Translations under genes and position numbers: made by a program
Assembly (NCBI GenBank): GCA_036346395.1
Contig: CM070594.1
Span: 28,367,385-28,431,384, forward strand
DNA length: 64,000 nt
Direction of reading: 5' to 3'
From: Hsuehochloa calcarea
Taxonomy: Eukaryota > Streptophyta > Magnoliopsida > Poales > Poaceae
The notes under the pieces: model-generated
What the model was told of the DNA's origin: nothing
Databases searched by the model: none
Seen by the model: only the letters and a program-made list of their open reading frames with translations
Shown: piece by piece, positions 1 through 11,299 of the stretch
Position numbering within the stretch: position 1 is the first letter of the stretch
Layout: each line of letters starts with the position of its first letter

Positions 1-1151
1 ACATCACCATGACCGGCGCCTGGTTGACACATGAGGAGAGAAGCAGGGTTGGCTCGTCATCTTCAATAGCTCGGGTGAGGTTTACCTCCTCGTTCTTCTT
101 CTTGTTTTGGCAATCCAAAGCATAGTGCTCATATTTGTCGCAGTTGAAGCACTTTATGTGGCTGCAGCACTCCAACGCGTAGTGATCGTATTTATCACAT
201 TTAAAGCACTTGATATGTGACTTGTCACGGGATCTGTCACTATTGTCTTGCCTAGCCCAATCTCCACGTTCTCCTCTGCCACCTCGCTCACGCCCGCGTC
301 CACGCTCGCGGCTTCTTGATGAGTCACGGTCGTCCTCCTTCAACGATTCCTTCTAAAATTGTCTGCCACCACCGGGCTTCTGTGAGCCATGGCCATGCTC
401 GCGCTGCTTCATGCACGCAAGCCACTCATCCTCTGTGAGGAGCAGGTGTCCACTGGCGTCGTCGGTGTTGTCTTGTTCGTAGCGCTCTTCTACGGCCTTT
501 AGTCGTCCGGTGAGCTCTTCCACTGAGAGCGCCTGCAGGTCAACGACCGTCTCAATTGAGATCGCTACCTGAGAATACCTTGGCGGGACGACGCGGAGGA
601 ATTTTTTAACAACACGATCTTCCTCAATCTTGTCCCCGAGTATTTCCAAGTTGTTGACTAGGCCGGTGAGCCGCATTGCGATGTCATCCACCGACTCGCC
701 GCTCTTGAATTTGATGTCATCAAATTCTTTGCGTAGCGTCTGCGCCTTTGCCTCGTGTACATGCTGGACGACCATGCGCATTGTCTTGATGGTGTCCCAT
801 GCGTCCTTGGTGGTGTTCTTGACCACAAGCGTAAACAGCATCTCCGACGAAACGGCTCGAAGTATGGCAGACAACGCCATCCTGTCGTCGCGGTAGTCGC
901 CATTGCCGGGGTGAATTGCTTCCCACGGGCCTTGCACTTGTAGATTCACCCTCATCACAAGAGACCAATCTCCATAGTAGGTTCGGCGTCAACATCGGGT
1001 ATACGATCCAAGCCCTCGACTCCCTCACCACGCGATGGATCACAACTTCCCCACCGCCATCTTTGCCGCCGCCGGATCCCGCCTCCAGACGTTCGCCGAC
1101 GTCGTTGGGCATCCTTGGCCGGGTAGGTGAGTGGGAAGATGATCGACGCAT
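1..1151 (-). pseudogene. Copia gag (UBN2-type) with CCHC knuckles, broken
   Basis: The minus-strand frame encodes a Copia capsid protein. An N-terminal piece (about 980-1151) is offset by one base from the main capsid block (353-958), because copy 1 has an extra base near 985 compared with copy 2. The capsid block has the usual pattern of WDTIKTMR, a variable helix and a VKKFLR stretch. It ends at an in-frame TAG at 353-355, after which an Arg/Glu/Ser-rich linker leads to two knuckles, CFKCDKYDHYALEC and CFNCDKYEHYALDC (about 125-220). Both knuckles keep the zinc ligands in this copy. In the family, gag packages the element RNA. With a frameshift and a stop this copy should not make full-length gag-pol. 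Confidence 0.85.
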
Positions 1152-1182
1152 CGCCGGATCGAGTGCAGGCTCTTATACCAAT

Positions 1183-1609
1183 TGTTGGAATTTAATTTTC
1201 CTTGGATCTTTGTGAGACGCTAGTCGTTCGATTGGACTTCACGTGATGTTGCTAAAGTGCCTAGAGCTGCCCTCCTTCCGTGCTTCACATGATAGCATCC
1301 ACCTGTGCACCTCTATTCCTTCCGATAGAGAGAAAGAGGCAATGAGACAATCGAACTCGAGAACAACGAAACGATTTCTTCTCGGAGCAAATTGCTCCTC
1401 TTTTTGTATTTTTTTTGTCTTCTCAACTCACAACTCCTGCTTTTTACCTCGCAATACTCTTAATCTCGTTCTTACATTGCTTTATATACTACTAGGACTC
1501 AGCAAACATACGGAATAAGACTAGCACTTGGACACGTACAGACTCGGACTCCATCTAGAAAACTAAAACGAAACGAACTCAAAATATTAATACAAGATTA
1601 TTTCCAACA
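1183..1609 (-). repeat. Copia 5' LTR (copy 1), 427 bp
   Basis: On the plus strand it begins TGTTGGAATT and ends TTTCCAACA, giving TG...CA ends with short inverted termini. The gag side carries the primer-binding site. Copy 2 at 28886-29312 has the same length. Confidence 0.9.
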
Positions 1610-2374
1610 GACGCGGCACTTATATAGGCGCAGGAGTGATGTGAAGGCGGTAAAGGTGGCCGGGTTGCACGCGACAGAAGTGATGGAGGCAGGTGCGATG
1701 AGAGTAGTGGCATGGATGCGATGTGGGCGTGGGCTGAGCGACGGGAGTTGGATGCGGCATCCAACTCCCCTGCGATGTTGTGACAGCGCGATGGCGTGTG
1801 GTAAGGCGGTAGCATGGCACCAGTAGCGGTGTGGGGCCAGTGAGCCTGGGGCATGTTGGCTCGGGGCGAGAAGGGAGAAGGAGTTGGTGGCGTGCGAGCG
1901 TGGGCACACGCTTCCAAAGGCAACGTGGGCTAGCACTGCAAGGGCAATGTGGGCAGTGGCCAGACCAAGAAGGAAGGAGTGGAGAACAGGCCCGCCCACT
2001 TGCAAGGGAGGAAAAAGAAAGAGAAGGAGAGAAAATAAAAGAGAAAAGAAAGATGGGCAAGGTTTCGACCCAAGCTAAAGTTGGGGTTTTGTAATTTTAT
2101 CTTTTGATTTCTCCTATTTTCAAATTCAAATTCAGATTTGAATGTCTGATTTGGCGTTCCTGTAATTAAGTTATGCATTTAACTTGTCTTTAATTCATTA
2201 CTTTTAGCCAAATGTACTTTAATAATTGCTTTTGGAAATTTCAAAAAGACAACTAAACTTCAAATAACTTTTCAAAACCCAAATGAGACAAATAAACCAT
2301 CAATTCATAAAAAGTTTTAAAAATAACACCTTTTCATCTTTGGAGTTTTTTGTAACATTTTTTGGGATGTTACA
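1610..2374 (+). repeat. Tail of an older degenerate LTR (host of the Copia insertion)
   Basis: The stretch resumes after the Copia LTR, passes a GC-rich part and an AT-rich part, and ends in GGGATGTTACA, a common LTR terminus in grass Gypsy-type elements. Similar endings occur at 30061 (duplicate copy) and 34584. No coding sequence is visible. The class is inferred from the terminus only. Confidence 0.5.
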
Positions 2375-2532
2375 TCTACGCCTTGTGTGAAACTCCTGGG
2401 TGTTCATGACCACGGACACGGCTATTCGAATAATTTTAACTCCATGGTGGTGTACCATTGTACCCACACGATATGATCAACTTTTATGGAGAAGATCATA
2501 ACAAAGCATTCCTGAAACTCTACCCCAACACT

Positions 2533-3013
2533 TGAAGAATCTAGACCCGCTATTATGAGTTAATGGGGTATTTTGATAATTAATGACAACCGTCATGTGG
2601 ACTAATATTTTTATGAGTTGGTGAAACAGGTTGAGTCACATGATGATGAAGACTTTATGTGGTATCATGAGTTGATTGTCATCAAGTCAAAATTCATGAT
2701 GAAGGATGTCATCATGTGTTGATGATATTCAAGACAAGATCCCGAAGTAAAGAAAATCATCATGTGTTGATGATATTCAAGACAAGATCCTGAAGTAAAG
2801 AAAACCATCATGTGTTGATAGTATTCAAGACAAGATCCCGAAGTAAAGAAAATCATCATGTGTTGATGATATTCAAGACAAGATCCTGAAGTGAAGAAAA
2901 TCATCATGTGTTGATGAGTATCAACTCAAGAATCTGGACTTGGAGTGGAGATGTTAGTCATCAAGCGATCAATTCAAGATGGATGCTCAAGGCAAAGGTA
3001 TGACTAGCATAGG
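2533..3013 (+). repeat. Truncated LTR (family B), start only
   Basis: It begins TGAAGAATCTAGACCC, which aligns with the start of the family-A LTR (minus-strand start TGAAAGCATCTAGGCCCC at 4744). It continues through an 'AATTAATGAC' block like that LTR. The duplicate copy at 30220 runs on for about 2 kb, but here it is cut at 3013 by the LTR starting at 3014. Confidence 0.65.
2709..2912. repeat. 48-bp tandem repeat, about four units
   Basis: Units begin CATCATGTGTTGATGATATT and repeat every 48 bases with one or two substitutions each. As 48 is divisible by 3, the minus strand shows a repeated 16-residue reading frame, which I regard as coincidental. The same array is at 30396-30599. Confidence 0.9.
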
Positions 3014-4744
3014 TGTAGGATCAAGGATAACCGACTAGAGGGGGGTGAATAGGAGGTTTTTGAAGTTTTTAACAAATTAACAATTTATCCAATTCAATTA
3101 ATGACTTAGTCTAAACAAGTTATGCTCCTAGCTAGGCAATTTAATCACAATAAGCAAGCTAGAAATATAAGTGCGGAATTGTAAAGACAAGAAATAACCA
3201 CAAGACACAATGATGTTTTTCCCGTGGTATCGAAGACTTGCCGGTCTTCACTAGTCCACGTTGAGGAAGCTTGACCACCCAAGCCGGCTCCACGAATTAA
3301 GCCTTCCCTCGATCACTTGGGTTGTTCTTCCTCCGCTCCGGAGATGGTGAACACCAACCACTCACAATCTTGCTCGGGTCTTCTCACAAGCTTCACTTGA
3401 GAAGATCACCGTGCTTCACCGCCAAGCCGTCTAGGAGTGTGGCAACACCCCAAGAGAATAGATCAACGATCCTCGCTTGACTTTACTCAAGTGCCAATGA
3501 ATCAACTAAAGATGAATGCACTTGATCTCCCTCTCAATGAATGCAAGAGTAAATTGGGAGTAGAATTGAATGCACAATGCTCACAAGGGTTGAGATATCT
3601 TCAATGCACTGTGTAACATCTCCCTTGTGCAGTTGGGGAGGTATTTATAGCCTCCACCAAACAATTCTAGCCGTTGGGAAGAAGTTCAAAGTTCAAAGAC
3701 ATATCGGAACAACCGCGTGTTAGCATCGGTACAACCGCGCTATGCTCAATGCACGAGAATGCGGCTATGTTACACGCATTAAATGCACTGATATAGCCGT
3801 TGGATTTAGTTGCGGTTCATCCGCAGGCAAACACCCGGATCGTCCGATTTCGAGATTTCTAAACGGAGATTTTGCATCATTTCGAATTTTACAATCGCCA
3901 AATACATTTCGAACATCCGTATTATGTTCATCCGATTATACGTCTTGCGATACACCGATTCTCAAAAGAGGTTTTCAAAGGAGATTACACTCGTCTCGTT
4001 ATTTTGCAACCGCCGTAATATCATCGGAACAACGGGATGCGGTCGTCTGTTCAAGCCATCGGTACAACCGCGATTTCACGAAATCGATCACCACGAGATC
4101 ATGACACGTGGAAGGCCACGATGGACTCTTCGTCTAGTGGTCCGGTCAAGACACAAGATCCGAGCCGCTTGATTTTAATCCAACGATCCACATGCGTTGC
4201 CACTTGGACGGTCCGAACGGCCCACTTAATCCTAGCCGTTAGATTGAGATCTGACGATCGGCTTGATTTTCAATTTAAAAGGCTAACGGTTGAACCGCTC
4301 ACATGCCGCCGGAACAACCGCGCTTCGGTACAACCGCTGCTAAGCCTTCGGTTCATCCGATTCCAGAATTAAAGCACTGAATTCATTCTAACTTAAATTC
4401 AAGTCCAATTTTAAATGCATGCATGATCCTAAGTTGATCCATATGGCACAAGAATAAGCTATCAAGCTACTAGTCGTGATCCCCCTTAATAGTACGGCAT
4501 TTATCCTATAATCCGGTCTACCAACCAATTCTCCTTAGACCGGTAAAATAGAAAAGGATCCTAGACTATTTGTACCTTGACTTTAAGCCTTGTTGATCTT
4601 CACATTTTCCTTTAGCATGCATCCTTGCTTCATCATGTTCATCAAATGGAATTAACCTTGCACATTCTTAGTAAACTTGTTAATCCCATATTCACATATT
4701 ATCATTAATTACCAAAACCATTTTTAGGGGCCTAGATGCTTTCA
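3014..4744 (-). repeat. 3' LTR of a minus-strand LTR retrotransposon (family A), 1731 bp
   Basis: Plus-strand ends are TGTAGGATCAAGG and GATGCTTTCA, giving TG...CA. Immediately to the right is a pyrimidine tract that reads as a purine-rich polypurine tract (AAAAAGGGGGAGAT) on the minus strand, so this is the 3' LTR. It contains the grass-repeat hallmark GAGGGGGGTGAATAGG near its edge. A region at about 3700-4370 is full of short words such as CGGTACAACCGCG, CGGAACAACCGCG and CGGTTCATCCG. No matching 5' LTR is found to the right. Confidence 0.82.
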
Positions 4745-4758
4745 ATCTCCCCCTTTTT
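4745..4758 (-). other. Polypurine tract next to the family-A 3' LTR
   Basis: On the minus strand this reads AAAAAGGGGGAGAT and abuts the LTR start, the usual plus-strand priming site in LTR elements. Confidence 0.75.
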
Positions 4759-5373
4759 GGTAATTGATGACAACACACTTAATATGTGAGAAAAGTTGTT
4801 TTGAATATACTAAGAGTGTATATTCTTTTGAAGTCTTTTGACAGGTAAAATAATCTTTGCAATGAGCATAAGTAAATTTTGAGAATTATTTTTCTTGTCA
4901 AATCCAATTAAAAGAAGACTCCCCCTAAACAAATGCATATGGATAGTAAATAATTTGCAAGCATATGTAAAGAATTGAAAATTTTATGGAGTTTCTTTTG
5001 CATTTATGAACTTGAGGAAGCAATACAATTATAAGATATGTCAAATAATTGATTGCATTGCATCAAAAGATAATAAGACATAACCACATTCCACAAGTTC
5101 AACAAAAGTTACCAACTATTACAGGCACAAAATAGATCAACAATCAACCGCTTTACAAAACACATATAAATCACATAAGCCCATAGCTCCCTAAAACTAA
5201 GTCTTCACATCTTCACAATTTCTCCCCTTTGGCATCAAAGTACCAAAAGCATCAAACAGGGGTCTGAGAGGAAGAAATCGGGTCTGAAATGAGCAGGAGC
5301 AGGAGAAGCAAAGCGGTGGAGGCCAGTGCGGGATCCGGAGAAGTCGACCACAGAGGGCGCGGGATCTGAGATA

Positions 5374-6880
5374 CTAAGAGGGTGGTAGGAGCTGGAGGAG
5401 CTGTAGCCTGAAACTCAGTAGGTGCAGCTGAGGGAGCTGAGGTAGGTGCAGCTGTCCAAGAAGAAGGACCCTTGGGCGACTGAGGAGGTCGGCGAACATA
5501 ACGCTGAGGGTCTTGAGAAAATGTTCTAAGTCATTTAGGCCCTCGAGACAAAGCCGATAATCTGTTATGAGTCTCATCAAAGAAGTCATTTTGGATAGCC
5601 GCCATCTCGGTAAGCCTATGACGAGTCTCATCTCGAAGGCAACTTGTTCACCTTCATTTCTGCAAAGTCTTGATAATAGATCTGCGATTTTGAAGTACTT
5701 GCGCTAGAGCACTTGCATCGTGCATAGCATAGCGGCGGGAGGAGCATCAACCTCGTGAGGGCATCCTCGGAGACTTGTTGAGGAGGAATGGCATCTCGTG
5801 GTTTATATGGCTTGTGAGTAGATCCCAAGCCACCACGGTACTCGATCTTTCTAACAATCAATGCCATGATGTAAGGAGCATAATAAATCCTTTTAACTCT
5901 GTCATTCTTGGAGGAGGCTATGCCTTGAAGAATAACATCCACTACATCAAATTTAACTCCCTCCACAATATGATCTATCATGTTCCAAACATGCCCCGTC
6001 ATCGCATCGAAATTCCCACTCTTAGGGTAGAAAGTATGATTAATTATCACGTTAATCATGCTCACTGCTTCAATCCATGAATTGTCCCTAACTTGCATTT
6101 GGTGAAGAGTCATAATGCAGCCCAAGCAGAACAAGTAGGGTTGGACTCTCAAAGATTTTGTCCCAAGAGTGGATGAATTCTCAACACTCGCAAATTCCTC
6201 TTTGGTGCTTTCCACATTTACGCACCAATCGACCATCTAAAAGTCTTCAAGTCATGGGACATATGCGGTGTGGCATAAAGCGTCGAATGATCTTGTCATC
6301 ATAATTGCTTTATGCCCACAAGATCATGAAGACCCACATTGTAGAAAAGTCGATAGACTCCATTGTATTTGTCCAAGGTATTAATATTAGACCAATTAAT
6401 CCATTTATGATCGGCAAATTTCTTGTGCCTACCATATATTTGCTCATACACTTGCTCTTGAAAGATTGTGTGGAATCTTGGATTTAATGTGTCATTCTTG
6501 AAAGATATTGATTGACATGGCGCTTGATGGCATAGTCATCTGTGACGTAAGATGTAGGTCAAGAGGAGTCCCGGAGGATCAATCAAATCATCATCTTCTG
6601 CTGTCCTTGGAGGAACTTCCTCTTCTTCTTCTTCTTCTTGATTGATTCCTCAATTGATTTACTTCACGAGCTATTTTCTCGATTCGGTTTAGGTGGTCTC
6701 TTTCCTTTCCTTTTCCTGCGGGTCTTACCGAATGGCCGAGTTTGTGAGCAGAATGTCGGGTTGAACTCTTTCACTTTGCGGTGGAGGTTGAGGTGCGAAG
6801 ACCCTTGTCTTGACGATCCTCGAGACTTCTTGGATGTTCCTCGCATTCTAGGCATCTATCTGAGATTGGAGTGATTATAA
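5374..6880 (-). pseudogene. Accessory ORF of a grass LTR element, disrupted
   Basis: The minus strand starts with a basic, Arg/Lys/Ser-rich leader (6664-6855, MPRMRGTSKKSRGS). It passes a block reading YEQIYGRHKKFADHKWINW then YRLFYNVGLHDLVGIK (about 6320-6480). It continues in a second open block of 202 codons (5628-6236) containing WIEAVSMINVIINHTFYPKSG and IYYAPYIMALIVRKIEY. Stops and frame changes separate the blocks. This layout resembles the 'putative plant transposon protein' ORF common in grass LTR elements; it is not reverse transcriptase. Its biochemical role is unknown to me. The Gln/Leu/Pro-rich tail at 5374-5631 may be the degraded C-terminus. Confidence 0.6.
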
Positions 6881-7080
6881 GATGTCAAGGAACAGATTTG
6901 AATTGAATTGAAAGAAATGACAATTTACTGTTCTGTCAGATAATCGGATCATCCGCCGTTATGTGGCGGAACGTCGAATCGCGGTCGTTCCGCCTCAAGA
7001 ACCGAACGTCCGATTGTCCCGACCAAAACTAGGGTTGAAGAATTTCCGAGATTTTGATGGAATCTAAGAGATTTAACATC

Positions 7081-8300
7081 TATACTATAAGTTTGTATGA
7101 TTCTTATATGGTTTACCACTTATAACTGAAAAAGGGACAAAGCACTTTTTATCACACAACAGAAAAGCACAATGGTACTGACATGATGGGTGATATAGTT
7201 CTAAATTACAGGAGAACAGCCAATGACCATGACTAGTTTACTACAATTACATGAGAATTATTCATAACTTTTGTAAATCAATATCTAATTGCAATACTTG
7301 CACGATCCTTAAAATCAGCTAGACATACTCCAGGAATAAAAATAGTTTATCATTATCAAGCTCAAGATTGCTCATGTCATAATATAGATATTTGTACTAA
7401 CATTACCACACTCATATAATATTTTGCATGCTCCTTGTTTATTTATAGTTTCATTCTCATAAATTAATATCAATAAATTTTGCTCTCAAGTAAAATATCA
7501 GCAAAACCTGGCCTGTAAAAAAATTAAAAAAAATTGTAATTTTTTTTGCCCAAACGACTCTACCACGATTCTACTATGCGATTCTACACGATTCTACACG
7601 ATTCTACTCTTTGGATCGCGACTCTACCACAATTCTACATGATTCTAATTCACGGTGCGATTTGGATCGACAAACTGTCGTGGGTTCGTAGAATTGTAAG
7701 ACTCTTAAGAGTAGGATCGTGATTCTAACTACCTTGGTCTCATGTTCTGATCTGCCGCCTAGGGCCGAAAGCATGCAAGCAGTGTGTCAGTATTTATATG
7801 CACAAAGAAGGACACCCTTCTGTGATTCCAATCAACATAGCGGCTCACCAGAAAATGTAAATCAATTATCTGGATTCGAATATGTAAATCCAGACTTTTT
7901 TGTGTATACTACACTAGTCCAGCATCACGCTAATGTACACAGTGATAACATAGATGAAATATCATTCCATACTCAACAGATAATTAATAGAGCATCAAAT
8001 TATTATTATTATTATTATTATTAAGGAGATAAACATTATTACATTATGGTTAGAATTTACAACTAATTGGCCACACAGGACTTATCACTAATAAATAAAG
8101 TTACAGAGGAAATAAGATAACTTCGATGATGGCCCTTGAGCAAACCATGGGCAATCTACTAAGGAGCGAGACCTAGTTGTCATTATCCCCATATAACTCC
8201 TCGCCAAACAAAGGCAATGACTCCTCTTCAGTGAGTTATTGATGATGACATAGTAAGAGTGAGTACATGGAGTACTCAACAAGTTATGCGTACAAATGCA
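7081..8300. other. Intergenic, no gene recognised
   Basis: AT-rich sequence with no credible coding region. It contains a block at about 7545-7735 built from GATTCTAC-type words, which resembles part of the MITE-like element at 52728-53320, and a TTA trinucleotide run ending at 8023. Confidence 0.6.
7998..8023. repeat. (ATT)n microsatellite
   Basis: About eight perfect ATT/TTA units. Confidence 0.9.
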
Positions 8301-8306
8301 ATGTAT

Positions 8307-8665
8307 ATACGTGTACCTAGGCACCCACATCATGAACCATCTGGTACACGTGTATGATCAATGCAAATTTTGGAGTTTGGTATAAAAATATTTTATATCC
8401 TTGATACATTTTTGGCAATTGAGTTTTGAACTCAGTTCAAACTAGTTTCAACTACTTTTGAATTTAGTGCAACTAGAGTGATTATATACCATGAAACTAG
8501 CTCAAACTAGTTAAATTGAAGATGATTTTTTTTCAGAATTTGACATCTCAAATAAACTTTTTTATGAGCATGTGAATACTCATGTCAAACTTAGGGAATC
8601 TCAATGAACATCAATGAGTATTGATTTAGGTGCCTAGGCACCAAGGTGTGTGAAACACGTGTGTG
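8307..8665. mobile_element. Possible MITE with CCTAGGCACC ends
   Basis: The left side has ACCTAGGCACCCACATCATG and the right side has GGTGCCTAGGCACCAAGG with a CACGTGT nearby, giving roughly inverted ends. The AT-rich interior is non-coding. Exact ends and target duplication are not resolved. Confidence 0.45.
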
Positions 8666-8686
8666 TGCGTGTAGGAAGGGGTTTTT

Positions 8687-8844
8687 GGCATGGCAGTGAA
8701 CTCTAGTACTATCAATCATCACCGTTCATCTAGCATCGGGATTAGAACCTTTAACTCCCATCACCTTTTTTCTCTCTCCACTACATACATCAACATGTAA
8801 AATTCATGGTGTGGATAGCTAGTACTAGAGTTCACTAGCATGAC
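8687..8844. mobile_element. Small inverted-repeat element (MITE), about 158 bp
   Basis: The left end AGTGAACTCTAGTACTA (8695-8711) is repeated in inverse complement as TAGTACTAGAGTTCACT near 8820-8836. Matching CATG-flanking bases outside extend the arms to about 25 bp. The interior has no ORF. Confidence 0.75.
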
Positions 8845-8857
8845 AGATCATTTTCGT

Positions 8858-8954
8858 ATATATATATGTATATTTATGTATGTATGTATATATATATGTA
8901 TGTATGTATGTATGTATATGTATATATATATTTATGTCTGTATATATATGTATG

Positions 8955-8985
<31 letters not shown>

Positions 8986-9024
8986 GTATGTATGTATGTA
9001 TGTATATGTATGTGTGTATGTATA
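8858..9024. repeat. TATG/TA-rich microsatellite
   Basis: Compound array of TATG, TA and TATATG units. The large LTR element at 9025 is inserted in it; similar TATG sequence resumes at 17738. Confidence 0.92.
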
Positions 9025-11283
9025 TGTAACACCCTGACTATAAGGAAGTCGAGATGTCACCTACAACCACTACTCTTTAGAAGAATAACATCAAATCACA
9101 TGACCAGGTTAATCAAGTAGAAAGATTATACGGAAACAAGAATTCATCATCAGGTTTAATCAATGGAATAGAAATAAACAATTATGAGAGATAAGGTAGT
9201 TATGACCAAACTGGCTTATTACAATTCAACACAAGTCATAATTAACGACAGTAAAAGTCCTCAAAATGTTTGGTTTATGGTAGTGAGTGCATCGATGAAC
9301 TACCCTCCACAAGATCATTCTTCCTTGTCATTTACCTAAATAAAACAACAAAGCAAGAATGAGCCAAAGACTCAGCAAGTAACTGTATGTAACAATCCAA
9401 CATTCCATGAGCAATATATCACAATCATCATTTGAACATTTACTGGAAACGAATTTATGAATGGATGAAGTGGAATGATGCATTGAAGGAAATGGACATA
9501 TTGCTGCATATACCGGTATAGCGAGTGAATCACCCGTCGGTGTTCACTTAAAGTAATCGTATGAAGAACGTTTCATACGATCGTCCAACGTGGCCCACAT
9601 TGGAATGGTGGACTCACGTAACGTGGCCCACATTGGAATGGTGGACTCACGTACCCATCTTGGAATTGATGGGATTTCAAGTGCCCATACTGGAATTGAT
9701 GGGTCTTACCAAAATAATGTATGCATGTCATGATGATCCCATGTCAATATTGAATAGTACTCATGAATGAAAAGAACACATGGCATTCATCTACAAATAC
9801 GAACAAATGTAAGCATTCATTCACACATCATACATGACATCAATCATTGAATACAAATTACTTGCAGTATATCAACATCATGAACAAGGCACAAAACATT
9901 CATGTAAACAACATATCATTATGCATACAGTACTTGCCTTTTGCGTAGTGACTCGTTAGCAGGCAACGGAGGTGTTCCCACACGGGATGTCTCACCGCCT
10001 ACACAAGCATGTTCCCAAAATAAGAACAACGATATAACACTGCTACCGATGTTCTACAATAACCCCTGACTATTCAATATACCGCATAGACCCAAATTGA
10101 AAATAAACTATTCTCGCCAGATTTCAGCCCTTATGAGCAGCGGTGCGAGAAAAGCATATTTAATTATCTGGAACTCGAAACGACACGAAACCAGTGCCCA
10201 GATTTTCTTAACGTAACAGGCTACGAAACTCTAGTTGATGGTAAACTCTAATTCGGCCAAAACAGAGGTCTAACCATCCAATGAAAACTATAACTGCAGT
10301 CTGTCCAGAATTCAGAACAGCCCTAAAGAAAAGGCTCTAACTTTTAAACCACTGATCCAAATAAAGTGATCTTTATCAGCCTGGAAATATGGTGAAATTA
10401 TCTTCATAAACCTAGTTGGGTGGCCGACCTGATTCTGACTCTAACTAGATCAAAACCTAGGTGCAACCGACTATATCCAACATTTCTGACAGACAGACCA
10501 GCACGTAGTAAAACAGTCATAACTTTTAATCTACTGGGTGAAAATTCGTGATCCAGGTTCCAAAAGAAAGCTAATGAGACCAGGATCATATCTCCAGAAG
10601 ACATCGACCTGAGATTCGGCCTCTAAAGGCCTTCAATCTGCCGTGCAACCTACTGCTCTAAACTGGACAGATCTGGATTCGCAGACTAAACCAAATCAAA
10701 CGAACAAAAGAGCAACAAAACTAATACAAACAGCGAATCGGAACCTTCGTTACCCTTGAAGACCCGTAGAACGACTATGATCCGCTGCACACGGCCTTCC
10801 TCCCTTCCCCTCTCTTCCTTCTCTTAGGGCGGCCACGGGGAGACGCACGAACAAGGCCGACGGCGGCGAGAGAACGGCGATGTTGGAGGGACCTTGAGGA
10901 GGAGCGCGGGATCACGGAGATGGCACCACCACAGCGAGGAGGTGCCAAGGAGCAGCAAGGAGGCCGGCTTGGGGAGGGAGGAGGCGGCCAAGGGGAGGAG
11001 GAGGCAAGGTGGCGGCTAGGGTTTAGGGGAGTGGCGCCCCTTTTGGCGGCCCTACATGGGCCGCCGGCCTCTTGGGCCTCTGGTCGCTACCTGCTGCCCA
11101 AAGTTGACGTACAATAGCGTTTATCCCCGCGATTGGAAAAATCCGCCTAAAGTTGTTTCTTTTACTCCCTCCGACTTCTTTCTTTTTACCGATTCGATTC
11201 CGGAAAGTTTTAAATCTCGTTTTCGAATAAAATTCCCAGACATTCGAAACGATACAACCTAGCTAGATTTATGAGGTATTACA
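9025..11283 (-). repeat. 3' LTR of the LARD-like element, 2259 bp
   Basis: On the plus strand it runs from TGTAACACCCTGACTAT to GAGGTATTACA. It contains paired motifs such as CCCACATTGGAATGGTGGACTC (twice, near 9590-9650) and a GC-rich tract at 10780-11110. The GC-rich tract differs from the partner LTR by many short indels while the rest agrees closely. Confidence 0.9.
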
Positions 11284-11299
11284 CTCTAACCCCCTTAGA
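11284..11299 (-). other. Polypurine tract of the LARD-like element
   Basis: The minus strand reads CTAAGGGGGTTAGAGT directly before the 3' LTR. Confidence 0.7.

Larger units (their letters stand above)
1..1609 (-). mobile_element. Ty1/Copia fragment: gag region plus 5' LTR (copy 1)
   Basis: Read on the minus strand, an LTR (1183-1609) is followed by a primer-binding site at 1169-1180 that matches initiator tRNA-Met with one mismatch. A gag reading frame with two CCHC zinc knuckles then runs to the window edge. The 3' half of the element is outside the window. The element sits inside the tail of an older LTR that resumes at 1610. Confidence 0.88.
1..3013. repeat. Long direct duplication, copy 1
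   Basis: This block aligns base by base with 27705-30700 in the same orientation. It carries the same succession of parts: Copia gag, Copia 5' LTR, the tail of an older LTR, a 48-bp tandem array and the start of another LTR. The shared flank shows a duplicated segment rather than two independent insertions. The match stops at 3013, where a different LTR begins. The left limit is the window edge, so the true length is unknown. Most positions agree; differences cluster in about 1620-1930. Confidence 0.93.
4745..7080 (-). mobile_element. Internal region of the family-A LTR element, incomplete
   Basis: This is the minus-strand interior adjoining the polypurine tract. It holds one broken accessory-type ORF (5374-6880) and no recognisable protease, integrase or reverse transcriptase. 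The region near 6940-7020 repeats the same CGGA-type words seen in the LTR. The right boundary near 7080 is only a change of composition; no 5' LTR or primer-binding site was found. Confidence 0.55.

Noticed and set aside
2665..2907. Minus-strand ORF with a repeated 16-residue motif
   Set aside because: It is a by-product of a 48-bp tandem repeat whose unit length is a multiple of three; it lies inside an LTR and has no known domain.
2709..2912. Regularly spaced repeats considered as a CRISPR array
   Set aside because: Units are contiguous with no unique spacers, and the sequence is a plant nuclear LTR.
8840..9037. Tyr/Met/Cys-rich plus-strand ORFs
   Set aside because: Translation of a TATG/TA microsatellite, not a gene.
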